From: Pseudomonas brenneri
GTDB lineage: Bacteria; Pseudomonadota; Gammaproteobacteria; Pseudomonadales; Pseudomonadaceae
NCBI RefSeq assembly: GCF_007858285.1
Contig: NZ_VFIL01000008.1
Location: forward strand, 1 to 64,000
Direction of reading: 5' to 3'
Length of the DNA stretch: 64,000 bases
The notes under the pieces were generated by a model that worked only from the letters and a program-made list of their open reading frames with translations, searched no databases and was not told where the DNA came from. Of the stretch, positions 55,362-63,843 are shown one piece after another. The translations under genes and the position numbers were made by a program. Numbering within the stretch: the stretch's first letter is position 1; the number at the start of each line of letters is the position of its first letter.

Positions 55362-56699
55362 TTACAGGATATAACGAGACAAGTCTTCGTTCTGCGCCAA
55401 TTCGCCCAGGTGGCTGTTGACGTAGTCGGCGTCGATCTTGATCGCCACGCCGTTCTGCGCGCCCGCCATGTCGCCGGCGCTGAAGGACACTTCCTCCAGC
55501 AGGCGCTCAAGCAAGGTATGCAGGCGACGGGCACCGATGTTCTCGGTCTTTTCGTTGACCTGCCAGGCAATCTCCGCCAGGCGCTTGATACCGTCCGGCA
55601 GGAACTCGATGCCCAGGCCTTCGGTTTTCAGCAGCTCGCGGTATTGCTCGGTCAGCGAAGCGTGCGGTTCGCTGAGGATGCGTTCGAAGTCGCCCGGGGT
55701 CAGCGCCTTGAGCTCCACGCGAATCGGCAGGCGGCCTTGCAGCTCCGGTACCAGGTCGCTTGGCTTGCTCAGGTGGAACGCACCGGAGGCAATGAACAGA
55801 ATGTGGTCGGTCTTGACCATGCCCAGCTTGGTGTTCACCGTGCAGCCTTCGATCAGCGGCAGCAGGTCGCGCTGTACGCCTTCGCGGGACACATCGACGC
55901 CGCCGGAGTTGCCGCGCTTGGCCACCTTGTCGATCTCGTCGATAAACACGATGCCGTGCTGTTCGACTGCTTCCAGGGCCTTGGCCTTGAGCTCCTCCTC
56001 GTTGACCAGGCGCCCGGCTTCTTCGTCACGCACCAGCTTGAGCGCGTCCTTGACCTTGAGCTTGCGGCTTTTCTTCTTGCCCTTGCCCATGTTGGCAAAC
56101 AGGTTCTGCAACTGGCTGGTCATTTCTTCCATGCCAGGCGGAGCGGAGATGTCGACGCCAGCGTGTTCGGCGACTTCGATCTCGATCTCCTTGTCGTCCA
56201 ACTGGCCTTCACGCAGGCGCTTGCGGAACAGCTGGCGCGTGTTGGAGTCCTGGGCCGGTGCTGCGTCTTCATTGAAGCCCGCGCGTGCCGGTGGCAGCAG
56301 GGCGTCGAGGATGCGCTCTTCGGCAGCGTCTTCGGCGCGATGGCTGACTTTGGTCATTTCCTGTTCGCGCAGCAGCTTCAGGGCGGCGTCGGCCAGGTCA
56401 CGAATGATCGACTCGACGTCACGGCCTACATAGCCGACTTCGGTGAACTTGGTCGCTTCGACCTTGATGAACGGTGCGTTGGCCAGCTTGGCCAGACGCC
56501 GGGCGATTTCGGTCTTGCCGACACCGGTCGGGCCGATCATCAGGATGTTCTTGGGGGTTACTTCAACGCGCAATTCTTCGGGCAGTTGCATCCGGCGCCA
56601 GCGGTTACGCAGGGCGATGGCAACGGCGCGCTTGGCATCGTCCTGGCCGATGATATGGCGATTGAGTTCATGGACGATTTCGCGGGGAGTCATGGACAT
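55362..56699 (-). CDS. hslU: ATP-dependent protease ATPase subunit HslU
   Basis: The AAA+ unfoldase that feeds substrates to HslV. 445 residues. Walker A is GPTGVGKTEIARRLA (about 57-71). The pore motif region is TKFTEVGYVGRDVE, and Walker B is IVFIDEIDKVAKRG. The I-domain (about 110-240) is acidic/charged and contains MGKGKKKSRKLKVKDALKLV. Sensor II and the C-terminus IGARRLHTLLERLLEEVSF ... EDLSRYIL insert into HslV. It lies 38 bases after hslV. Confidence 0.97.
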   Translation of the reverse strand: MSMTPREIVHELNRHIIGQDDAKRAVAIALRNRWRRMQLPEELRVEVTPKNILMIGPTGVGKTEIARRLAKLANAPFIKVEATKFTEVGYVGRDVESIIRDLADAALKLLREQEMTKVSHRAEDAAEERILDALLPPARAGFNEDAAPAQDSNTRQLFRKRLREGQLDDKEIEIEVAEHAGVDISAPPGMEEMTSQLQNLFANMGKGKKKSRKLKVKDALKLVRDEEAGRLVNEEELKAKALEAVEQHGIVFIDEIDKVAKRGNSGGVDVSREGVQRDLLPLIEGCTVNTKLGMVKTDHILFIASGAFHLSKPSDLVPELQGRLPIRVELKALTPGDFERILSEPHASLTEQYRELLKTEGLGIEFLPDGIKRLAEIAWQVNEKTENIGARRLHTLLERLLEEVSFSAGDMAGAQNGVAIKIDADYVNSHLGELAQNEDLSRYIL

Positions 56700-56737
56700 A
56701 GTGGTGTGTGGTCCTCAAGCAGGAAAAAGCCGACGGC

Positions 56738-57268
56738 TTATTCCGCGAGGTCCTGCTCCTCAATGGTCAGGTTGTGGTTGGTGAACACGCAGATATCGCC
56801 GGCGATACCCAGGGCGGTCTCGACGATTTCCCGGGCCGACAGGTCGGTTTTCTTCAACAGTGCGCTGGCTGCAGCCTGGGCGTAGCCACCGCCGGAACCC
56901 ATGGCGATCAGGCCGTTCTCAGGCTCCACTACGTCACCGTTGCCGGTGATGATCAGGGACGCGTCTTTGTTGGCGACGGCGAGCATGGCTTCGAGGCGGC
57001 TGAGGGAGCGGTCGGTGCGCCACTCCTTGGCCAGCTCGACAGCGGCGCGAACCAGATGACCCTGATGTTTTTCCAACTGGCCTTCAAAGCGTTCGAACAG
57101 GGTAAAGGCGTCAGCGGTGGCCCCTGCAAAACCAGCGAGGACCTGGCCGTGGTACAGGCGGCGCACTTTTTTGGCGTTGCCTTTCATCACGGTATTGCCA
57201 AGGGAAACCTGGCCGTCGCCGCCCATGACGACTTTGCCGTGGCGACGAACTGAAACGATGGTGGTCAA
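56738..57268 (-). CDS. hslV: ATP-dependent protease peptidase subunit HslV
   Basis: The Thr-protease of the HslUV complex, 176 residues. Translation most likely starts at TTG 57268, because the catalytic Thr must follow the removed initiator Met: (M)TTIVSVRRHGKVVMGGDGQV. GGAGA lies upstream at normal spacing. An in-frame ATG at 57316 would add 16 residues and block the N-terminal nucleophile. Other motifs: NAKKVRRLYHGQVLAGFAGA and LIAMGSGGGYAQAAA. Confidence 0.95.
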   Translation of the reverse strand: MTTIVSVRRHGKVVMGGDGQVSLGNTVMKGNAKKVRRLYHGQVLAGFAGATADAFTLFERFEGQLEKHQGHLVRAAVELAKEWRTDRSLSRLEAMLAVANKDASLIITGNGDVVEPENGLIAMGSGGGYAQAAASALLKKTDLSAREIVETALGIAGDICVFTNHNLTIEEQDLAE

Positions 57269-57389
57269 GGGGAGAGTCTCCACGCTGCGGGGCGAAAATG
57301 CCCTGATGGAACTCATATGGGGGTGGCGAGGGAGATTTCAACCGTAGGACGGGTCTGTGGACGAGTGGTGGAAACACCACAAAACCAAA

Positions 57390-57479
57390 TGTGGGAGCTG
57401 GCTTGCCTGCGATGACGGTGCACCAGTCACCGAGAATATTGACTGATACACCGTCATCGCAGGCAAGCCAGCTCCCACA
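57390..57479. repeat. REPIN upstream of hslV
   Basis: Arms TGTGGGAGCTGGCTTGCCTG and GCAGGCAAGCCAGCTCCCAC with GCGATGACGGTG and its complement inside. It lies between the SPOR-protein gene and hslV. Confidence 0.92.
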
Positions 57480-57501
57480 TTTGATCCGTGTTGGCTGTGA
57501 A

Positions 57502-58203
57502 TCAGCGGCTCTGGCGTTGTTGTAACAACAGGTTGCTAAAGCCAGCGCCCGCCAGTTGTTTCTGCGCCACGGTCAGCTGTTCACGGTTGCTGAACGGCCC
57601 GACCAATACGCGGTACCAGGTCGCCTCCTTCACCGTCCCGGACTCCACCGTCACGGTCTGCCCGAGCAGGATGATCTGCGCACGCACCCGATCCGCATCC
57701 GCCTGCTTGGGGAACGAGCCCGCCTGCAGGAAGAACTTGGTCACCGGCGCCGCCTTGGTGGTGGCGACCGGTGGTGCCGGCGGCGGGGTAATCCCGGCCA
57801 GTGCCGCCTGGGCGCGCGCAGTGTCGATTTTCGCCGCTTCCGCCGGGGTTACCGGGGTGGTCGGCACCTGCGGTGTCGGCAGGGTTTTCTCCGGCACGGC
57901 GTCTTGCGGCACGATCACTTCCGACTCCGGCAGCAGCGTGTAGAAGTCGTACTTAGGCTTCACTGGTGCGGTCGGGCTTGGCGGCGTCTTGTTCGCCTCG
58001 GCGATCTTGCTGGCCTTCTGCTGCTCCTGTTTGACCCGCTTGACGTCCTCGCCCTGGCCCGGCTCCAGTTTCATCAGGAACACGATAAACGCACCGACCG
58101 ACAAGCCGATGGCCAGCCACATCCAGCCCGGGATCGGTTGTTTTGCCGGAGCCTGGTAGCGGCTGGCGCCGCGCTTGGGTGCAGGTTTTTTCTTGGCTGC
58201 CAA
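57502..58203 (-). CDS. SPOR-domain protein (FtsN-like)
   Basis: A 233-residue bitopic inner-membrane protein. The cytoplasmic N-terminus is basic (MAAKKKPAPKRGASRYQAPA), one membrane helix spans about 27-45 (WMWLAIGLSVGAFIVFLMKL), and a long Pro/Ala/Thr-rich periplasmic linker covers about 60-155. The C-terminal SPOR domain (about 155-230) carries FFLQAGSFPKQADADRVRAQ and WYRVLVGPFSNREQLTVAQ. SPOR domains bind denuded peptidoglycan at the division septum; this organisation is that of FtsN, the division activator, but ftsN assignment is not certain. It follows argS directly (1-base gap). Confidence 0.88.
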   Translation of the reverse strand: MAAKKKPAPKRGASRYQAPAKQPIPGWMWLAIGLSVGAFIVFLMKLEPGQGEDVKRVKQEQQKASKIAEANKTPPSPTAPVKPKYDFYTLLPESEVIVPQDAVPEKTLPTPQVPTTPVTPAEAAKIDTARAQAALAGITPPPAPPVATTKAAPVTKFFLQAGSFPKQADADRVRAQIILLGQTVTVESGTVKEATWYRVLVGPFSNREQLTVAQKQLAGAGFSNLLLQQRQSR

Positions 58204-58204
58204 C

Positions 58205-59941
58205 TTACATACGCTCCAGAGTTTCCAGGCCCAACAGTTCCAGGCCTTGCTTGAGGGTCCGTCCAGCCAGTGCGGCGAGGCGCAGGCGGCTTTGCTTTTG
58301 CGTTTCGTCGTCGGCGCTCAGGATCGGGCAGTTCTCGTAGAAGCTGGAGAACAACCCGGCGACTTCATACAGGTAGGTGCACAGAATGTGCGGCGTGCCT
58401 TTCTCGCCGACGCTGTTGAGCACTTCGCCGAACTGCGCGAGCTTGGCGGCCAGTTCCTGCTCGTGAGGCGCTTGCAGGATGATCTGGCCGTCGACCTCGC
58501 TGAAATCCTTGCCCAGTTTGCGGAATACACCGGCCACACGGGTGTAGGCATACAGCAGGTACGGCGCGGTGTTGCCTTCGAAGTTGAGCATCAGTTCGAA
58601 GTTGAAGCTGTAGTCGCTGGTGCGGTGCTTGGACAGGTCGGCGTATTTCACCGCGCCAATCCCCACCACTCGGGCGATGTTGCGCAGGTCGGCTTCGGCC
58701 AGCTCCGGGTTCTTTTCCTTCACCAGGTTGTAGGCACGCTCCTGGGCTTCGTTCAGCAGGTCGATCAGCTTCACGGTGCCGCCGTCGCGGGTCTTGAACG
58801 GACGGCCATCGGCGCCGTTCATGGTGCCGAAGCCCATGTGCTCCATGTGCATCGGGTGGGTGACGAAACCGGCGCGGCGCGCCACTTCGAACACTTGCTG
58901 GAAGTGCAGGGCCTGGCGCTGGTCGACGAAATACAGCGCACGGTCGGCCTTGAGCACGCCGCTACGGTAGCGCACGGCCGCGAGGTCGGTGGTGGCATAC
59001 AGATAGCCGCCGTCGGCCTTGACGATGATCACCGGCAGCGGCTCGCCGTCGGCGGTCTTGAACTCGTCGAGGAACACGCACTGGGCGCCGTTGCTTTCAA
59101 CCAGCAGGCCCTTGGCCTTGAGGTCGTTGACCACGTTGATCAGGTCGTCGTTGTAGGCACTTTCGCCCATGACGTCGGCCATGGTCAGCTTGACGTTCAG
59201 CAGCTCGTAGATTTTCTGGCAGTGGGACAGGGAAATATCGCGGAAACGCGCCCACAGCTCCAGGCATTCCTGGTCGCCGGCCTGCAGCTTGACCACCAGG
59301 CCACGGGCGCGGTTGGCGAACTCTTCGGATTCGTCAAAGCGCTTTTTCGCGGCGCGGTAGAAGTTTTCCAGGTCCGACAGTTCGTTGCTGGTGATGGGGT
59401 TCTCTTGCAGGTACGCCATCAGCATGCCGAACTGGGTGCCCCAGTCGCCCACGTGGTTCTGGCGGATCACGGTGTCGCCGAGAAACTCCAGGACCCGCGC
59501 CACGCCGTCGCCAATGATGGTCGAGCGCAGGTGGCCGACGTGCATTTCCTTGGCCAGGTTGGGCGCCGACAGGTCGATGGCCACACGCTGTACCGGGCCG
59601 GCCTTGCGCACACCGACTTTGGCGTCAGCCAGGGCTGCGTCCAGGCGCGAGGCCAGGGCTTGGGTATTCTGGAAAATATTGATAAAGCCTGGGCCGGCGA
59701 TTTCGGCCTTGCTGACCTGTGGATCAGCCGGCAGCGCGGCAATGATTTTTTCCGCGAGGTCGCGCGGTTTCATGCCCGCAGGCTTGGCCAGCATCATCGC
59801 GATGTTGCTGGCGAAGTCGCCGTGGGTCTTGTCTCGGGAGTTTTCCACCTGGATCGCCGGCGTCAGGCCTTCAGGCAACACGCCTTCGTTGACGAGTTGG
59901 GTGAGGGCTTGTTGGATCAACTGGCGAATGGTGTCTTTCAT
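58205..59941 (-). CDS. argS: Arginyl-tRNA synthetase
   Basis: Class I aminoacyl-tRNA synthetase charging tRNA-Arg. 578 residues. The N-terminal Add1 domain spans about 1-110; the HIGH motif appears as the ArgRS variant HVGHLRSTIIGD (about 130). The catalytic Rossmann core and helical anticodon-binding domain end with LAALAGRTLKQGLELLGLET. The KMSK loop is replaced by a degenerate form (FKTRDGGTVKLIDLL), as is common in ArgRS. ATG 59941 gives the family N-terminus MKDTIRQLIQQALTQLVNEG; the frame open to 60034 is spurious. Confidence 0.97.
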   Translation of the reverse strand: MKDTIRQLIQQALTQLVNEGVLPEGLTPAIQVENSRDKTHGDFASNIAMMLAKPAGMKPRDLAEKIIAALPADPQVSKAEIAGPGFINIFQNTQALASRLDAALADAKVGVRKAGPVQRVAIDLSAPNLAKEMHVGHLRSTIIGDGVARVLEFLGDTVIRQNHVGDWGTQFGMLMAYLQENPITSNELSDLENFYRAAKKRFDESEEFANRARGLVVKLQAGDQECLELWARFRDISLSHCQKIYELLNVKLTMADVMGESAYNDDLINVVNDLKAKGLLVESNGAQCVFLDEFKTADGEPLPVIIVKADGGYLYATTDLAAVRYRSGVLKADRALYFVDQRQALHFQQVFEVARRAGFVTHPMHMEHMGFGTMNGADGRPFKTRDGGTVKLIDLLNEAQERAYNLVKEKNPELAEADLRNIARVVGIGAVKYADLSKHRTSDYSFNFELMLNFEGNTAPYLLYAYTRVAGVFRKLGKDFSEVDGQIILQAPHEQELAAKLAQFGEVLNSVGEKGTPHILCTYLYEVAGLFSSFYENCPILSADDETQKQSRLRLAALAGRTLKQGLELLGLETLERM

Positions 59942-60060
59942 GGTGTTCTCTTTCGACCGCAAGCGGCGGCGCGCAATGCGCAGGTGGAAAAACTGGACAT
60001 TATCCGGTGCGAGGGCGGGCTTGCCAACCTTCAAGGTCCGTTACTGGACCTGCGGGCCTC

Positions 60061-60132
60061 ATCGCGGGCAAGCCCGCTCCCACATTTTGATGTGTGAATA
60101 CCGTCAAATGTGGGAGCAGGCTTGCCTGCGAT
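60061..60132. repeat. REP pair in tail-to-tail orientation, priA-argS gap
   Basis: ATCGCGGGCAAGCCCGCTCC ... GGGAGCAGGCTTGCCTGCGA; the TGTGGGAG ends face inward, as at 19594 and 35404. It follows the priA stop on the minus strand. Confidence 0.88.
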
Positions 60133-60145
60133 AGCGATTTATCGA

Positions 60146-62365
60146 TCAGTACAAATCCACCGGATCAACATCCAACGACCATCGCACCTGCCGCCCACTG
60201 GGCATTTGCTCCAGAGCAAGCAACCAGCTACTTAATAGCCGGTGCAGCGGCGCGCGGGCAGTGGCTTGCAACAGTAGCTGCGCGCGATAACGGCCGGCGC
60301 GGCGCTCCATCGGTGCTGGCACAGGGCCCAGTAACTCGATGCCGCTCAGACCCAGTTCAGCGAGCAAACGTTCAGCCGCGCTGCACGCTTCATCCAGGAA
60401 ACCTTCGGCCTGCCCCGGTTTATGGGCCTCTGCGCGCAGCAATGCCAGGTGCGCAAAGGGTGGCAAGCCCGCGGAGCGACGTTCGCTCAACGCCTGCTCG
60501 GCGAAGGCGAAATAACCTTGTTCTGTCAGCTGAATCAGCAGCGGGTGGTCCGCCAAGTGGGTCTGGATGATCACTTTGCCGGGCTCTTCGGCACGCCCGG
60601 CGCGGCCTGCGACCTGCACGATCAACTGCGCCATGCGCTCGCTGGCGCGGAAGTCTCCGGAGAACAGCCCACCGTCGGCATCCAGGATCGAGACCAGGGT
60701 GACGCGTGGAAAGTGATGCCCTTTGGCAAGCATCTGCGTGCCGACCAGGATGCACGGCTGGCCTTTCTGGATGGTGGCGAACAGCTGGTTCATTGCATCT
60801 TTGCGCGACGTACTGTCGCGGTCTACACGCAGCACCGGGAAGTCCGGAAACAGAATCCCCAGGCGTTCCTCGGCGCGCTCGGTGCCTGCGCCCACCGGCC
60901 GCAGGTCGACTTTGCCGCATTGCGGGCAATGGCGCGGCACACGTTCCACATGGCCGCAGTGGTGGCAGCGCAGTTCGCCGGAGCGTTGGTGTACGGTCAT
61001 CCGCGCGTCGCAGCGGTTGCATTCGGACATCCAGCCACAGTCGTGGCACAACAGCGTCGGCGCAAAGCCTCGGCGGTTGAGAAACACCAATACCTGCTGG
61101 CCGGCCGCCAGGGTCTGGCCGATGGCTTGTTGCATCGGCCCGGAAATACCGCTGTCCAGCGGGCGACTTTTTACATCCAGGCGCAGGAAACGCGGCTGCT
61201 TGGCGCCGCCCGCCCGCTCATTGAGGCGCAACAGGCCGTAGCGCCCGGTGTAGGCGTTGTGCAGGCTTTCCAGGGACGGGGTGGCCGAGCCGAGCACAAT
61301 CGGGATGTTTTCCTGGCGGGCGCGGACCAGGGCCAGGTCGCGGGCGTGGTAGCGCAGGCCTTCCTGCTGTTTATAGGAACCGTCGTGTTCTTCATCGATG
61401 ATGATCAGGCCGGGGTTTTTCATCGGTGTGAACAGCGCCGAGCGGGTGCCGATAATAATGTCGGCCTCGCCGTCCCGGGCGGCGAGCCAGGATTCCAGGC
61501 GCTCGCGGTCGTTGACGGCCGAGTGCACCAGGGCGATCCGCGCATTGAAGCGTTGCTCGAAGCGCGCCAGGGTCTGCGGCCCGAGGTTGATCTCGGGGAT
61601 CAGCACCAGCGCCTGTTTGCCGGCTTCCAGGGTTTCGCGGATCAACTGCAAATAGACTTCGGTCTTGCCGCTGCCGGTGACGCCGGCCAGCAGGAACGCA
61701 TGGAAACTGTCGGCGCCGGCGCTGATCGCCTCAAAGGCAGCGCGCTGTTCCGGGTTCAGCGGCAACTCCGGTTGGGCCAGCCAGTGTTCGTGACGTTCGC
61801 CGGGGGCGTGGCGGCGGATCTCCACCTGCACCAGGTCCTTGGCCAGCAGCAGGTCCAGGCTGTCCTTGCTCAACATCAGTTTGCTCAGCAACTGGTGAGC
61901 GACGCCATGGGGATGCTGGGCCAAGGTGGCCAGTGCCTCACGCTGGCGCGGGGCGCGGGCGATGCGCGGGTCATCCAGGCGCGCGCCGGGAGTTATCGAC
62001 CAGAAGCGCTCCTGACGGGTCTCGGCCAACTCGCCCTGGCGCAACAGCACCGGCAGCGCCCAGCTCAAGGTGTCGCCCAGGCTGTGCTGATAATACTGGG
62101 AGGTCCACAGGCACAGCTTGAACAGCGACGCCGGCAGCGGTGGCGTGGCATCGAGGATGGCCAGGGCTGGCTTGAGCTTTTCTGCCGGCACTTCGCTGTG
62201 GTCCGCGACTTCGATCAGGATTCCGATCATCTCCCGTCGGCCGAACGGCACGCGCACGCGCATCCCCGGCTGCAACTGCGCCCGCACCACGCCCGCCGGC
62301 GCCCGGTAGTCGAACAGGCGGCGCAGGGGCGAGGGCAGGGCGAGGCGCAAAATGGCGTCGGGCAC
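60146..62365 (-). CDS. priA: Primosomal protein N' (replication restart helicase PriA)
   Basis: A 3'-5' superfamily-2 helicase that reloads the replisome at stalled forks. 739 residues. The N-terminal DNA-binding domain is about 1-110, Walker A is GVTGSGKTEVYLQL, the DEAH-type box is IIIDEEHDGSYKQQ, and the motif GSATPSLESL follows. The Zn-binding Cys cluster is CHDCGWMSECNRCDARM and CHHCGHVERVPRHCPQCGKV. GTG 62365 gives exactly the usual 739 residues (VPDAILRLALPSPLRRLFDY); ATG 62380 would add 5 residues and has no better ribosome site. Confidence 0.95.
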   Translation of the reverse strand: MPDAILRLALPSPLRRLFDYRAPAGVVRAQLQPGMRVRVPFGRREMIGILIEVADHSEVPAEKLKPALAILDATPPLPASLFKLCLWTSQYYQHSLGDTLSWALPVLLRQGELAETRQERFWSITPGARLDDPRIARAPRQREALATLAQHPHGVAHQLLSKLMLSKDSLDLLLAKDLVQVEIRRHAPGERHEHWLAQPELPLNPEQRAAFEAISAGADSFHAFLLAGVTGSGKTEVYLQLIRETLEAGKQALVLIPEINLGPQTLARFEQRFNARIALVHSAVNDRERLESWLAARDGEADIIIGTRSALFTPMKNPGLIIIDEEHDGSYKQQEGLRYHARDLALVRARQENIPIVLGSATPSLESLHNAYTGRYGLLRLNERAGGAKQPRFLRLDVKSRPLDSGISGPMQQAIGQTLAAGQQVLVFLNRRGFAPTLLCHDCGWMSECNRCDARMTVHQRSGELRCHHCGHVERVPRHCPQCGKVDLRPVGAGTERAEERLGILFPDFPVLRVDRDSTSRKDAMNQLFATIQKGQPCILVGTQMLAKGHHFPRVTLVSILDADGGLFSGDFRASERMAQLIVQVAGRAGRAEEPGKVIIQTHLADHPLLIQLTEQGYFAFAEQALSERRSAGLPPFAHLALLRAEAHKPGQAEGFLDEACSAAERLLAELGLSGIELLGPVPAPMERRAGRYRAQLLLQATARAPLHRLLSSWLLALEQMPSGRQVRWSLDVDPVDLY

Positions 62366-62510
62366 GCGGGAGGTTCTCATATGGCGGGCGGTGAAGAAGG
62401 GGGCGAGCCTAGCAGACCGGCGGTGCAAGTGTCCTGTGTGGGAGCAGTCCGGCGGGTACAAGAGGGTGTGGCAGGCCGGGCTTTTCTGATGAAAGGGTGC
62501 ATGGCGGCGC

Positions 62511-62538
62511 TTGCGCGTTTAAAAAGCTCTGGTAGAAT
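62511..62538 (+). promoter_or_regulatory. Sigma-70 promoter of rpmE
   Basis: TTGCGC, 16 bases, TAGAAT, about 70 bases upstream of the rpmE start. The predicted start point (near 62545) places the whole hairpin leader 62553-62589 in the mRNA. Confidence 0.65.
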
Positions 62539-62552
62539 CCGCGGCCTAATTA

Positions 62553-62589
62553 CGTGCGGTATTCGACAATAGTGTCGAGTGGCGGCACG
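62553..62589 (+). ncRNA. rpmE leader, candidate L31 autoregulatory RNA
   Basis: Two nested pairings: outer CGTGC (62553-62557) with GCACG (62585-62589), inner TCGACA (62563-62568) with TGTCGA (62573-62578), separated by GG/GGCG internal bulges. It ends 8 bases before the ribosome site GAGGAAG. Small hairpin leaders that bind L31 protein have been proposed for gammaproteobacterial rpmE (literature recalled). Assignment by position and fold only. Confidence 0.55.
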
Positions 62590-62608
62590 CTAGCCCGAGG
62601 AAGACACC

Positions 62609-62839
62609 ATGAAAGCCGATATCCATCCAGCGTACGAAACCATCCAAGTTACTTGCAGCTGCGGCAACAAGTTCGAAACCCGTTCGAACCTGTGCAAGCC
62701 ACTGGGTACTGACGTATGCAACGAGTGCCACCCGTTCTACACCGGTAAGCAGAAGACTCTGGATACTGGCGGCCGTGTACAGCGCTTCGCCGACCGTTTC
62801 GGTGCTTTTGGCAAGAAAGCTCCAGCTGCTGCAGAGTAA
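62609..62839 (+). CDS. rpmE: 50S ribosomal protein L31, zinc-binding (C+) type
   Basis: A 76-residue ribosomal protein: MKADIHPAYETIQVTCSCGN ... FYTGKQKTLDTGGRVQRFAD. The four Zn ligands are present (Cys16, Cys18, and the pair in DVCNECHPF), so this is the C+ form, as opposed to the C- paralogue used under zinc starvation. GAGGAAG precedes the ATG. The gene is followed closely by a nuclease gene whose start region contains the probable rpmE terminator. Confidence 0.97.
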   Translation: MKADIHPAYETIQVTCSCGNKFETRSNLCKPLGTDVCNECHPFYTGKQKTLDTGGRVQRFADRFGAFGKKAPAAAE

Positions 62840-62853
62840 GGTTCGAAAGCCTG

Positions 62854-63660
62854 ATGGGCTTTTACCTGCTAATGAAAAAGGCGTCCCTTGCGGGCGCCTT
62901 TTTTGTGCCTGCGATTTGGCTGTCGGCCGCCCAGGCCGAGGTATTTTGCCCCGCGCCGACTACGCTCGGCACCTTTGAGGTACAGCGCGTGGTCGATGGC
63001 GACACTGTGCGTCTCAAGGATGGTCGCAGTGTGCGGATGATCGGCGTCAATGCCCCTGAAACCGGCAAGAAAGGCCGCCCTGACGAGCCATTCGCCGTGG
63101 CTGCACGCCAACGCCTGCAAGCCTTGGTAGATGCCAGTGGCGGTCGGGTCGGGGTGGTAGCGGGCCGCGAGGGCAAGGATCGTTATGGGCGAACGCTGGC
63201 CCATCTTTATGGGGCCAACGGCGCGAACCTGGAGGCCCAACTGCTGGCCGAGGGGCTCGGGTTCCTGGTGGCGGTGGCGCCCAATGTCGATCTGGTTGCC
63301 TGCCAGCAAGCGGCCGAGCGCAGCGCGCGCGCGGCCAGGTTGGGCCTCTGGCGTCAGTCGCCCGTGCAAAAAACCTCGCAAATCAAGCAGTCGGGCTTTG
63401 CCGTGGTCAGCGGCCGCGTAAGCAAGGTCGAACGCAATCGTGGCGGGATCTGGATCGAATTGCAGGACTCCCTGGTATTACGGGTTGCACCCAATCTTGT
63501 CGGACAATTCGATAACGCTCTGCTCAAGCGCCTTCAGGGCCAGGATATCGAGGCCCGGGGCTGGGTGCTGGACCGCTCCCGACGTGGCGGCCTGAAAAGT
63601 GGCCAGGCGCGCTGGCTTTTGCCAATAACGGATTCCGGCATGCTGCAATTGGCGCAATAA
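62854..63660 (+). CDS. Thermonuclease (SNase-like) family protein, exported
   Basis: A 268-residue protein with a signal peptide (MKKASLAGAFFVPAIWLSAA, cleavage after A-Q-A) and a staphylococcal-nuclease domain (about 40-165). The domain carries VQRVVDGDTVRLKDGRSVRM, IGVNAPETGKKG and KDRYGRTLAHLY, with the catalytic Arg/Glu pattern R-x-x-G-V-N-A-P-E-T and D-x-Y-G-R. A C-terminal OB-like extension follows (about 175-265). The start may be ATG 62854 or ATG 62872 (MKKASL, a cleaner signal peptide). The hairpin 62875-62904 lies inside the signal-peptide codons. Confidence 0.88.
   Translation: MGFYLLMKKASLAGAFFVPAIWLSAAQAEVFCPAPTTLGTFEVQRVVDGDTVRLKDGRSVRMIGVNAPETGKKGRPDEPFAVAARQRLQALVDASGGRVGVVAGREGKDRYGRTLAHLYGANGANLEAQLLAEGLGFLVAVAPNVDLVACQQAAERSARAARLGLWRQSPVQKTSQIKQSGFAVVSGRVSKVERNRGGIWIELQDSLVLRVAPNLVGQFDNALLKRLQGQDIEARGWVLDRSRRGGLKSGQARWLLPITDSGMLQLAQ
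62875..62904 (+). terminator. rpmE terminator embedded in the nuclease coding start
   Basis: AAAAAGGCG-T-CCC / GGG-CGCCTTTTTT: a 12-bp stem with one bulged T, loop TTGC, and a six-T tract, 35 bases after the rpmE stop. It has every property of an intrinsic terminator yet overlaps the first codons of the nuclease, so nuclease mRNA must arise by read-through or from a promoter just upstream. Confidence 0.75.
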
Positions 63661-63843
63661 GAAAAAATTGTAGACATTTTTTATATCGATTGTGAACAGT
63701 TGTAGGCCTTGTATCCCGTGGCTCTTGGCCGAAAGTCGTAGGGTAGGGCCCTTGACACCTGTGACCGCTCAGTCTTGTAGGGACTTTGCGAGGCGAGTAT
63801 CCTCGGCGATCCGTCGTCCAACAGTAAAAAGCGGAATGCCGAT

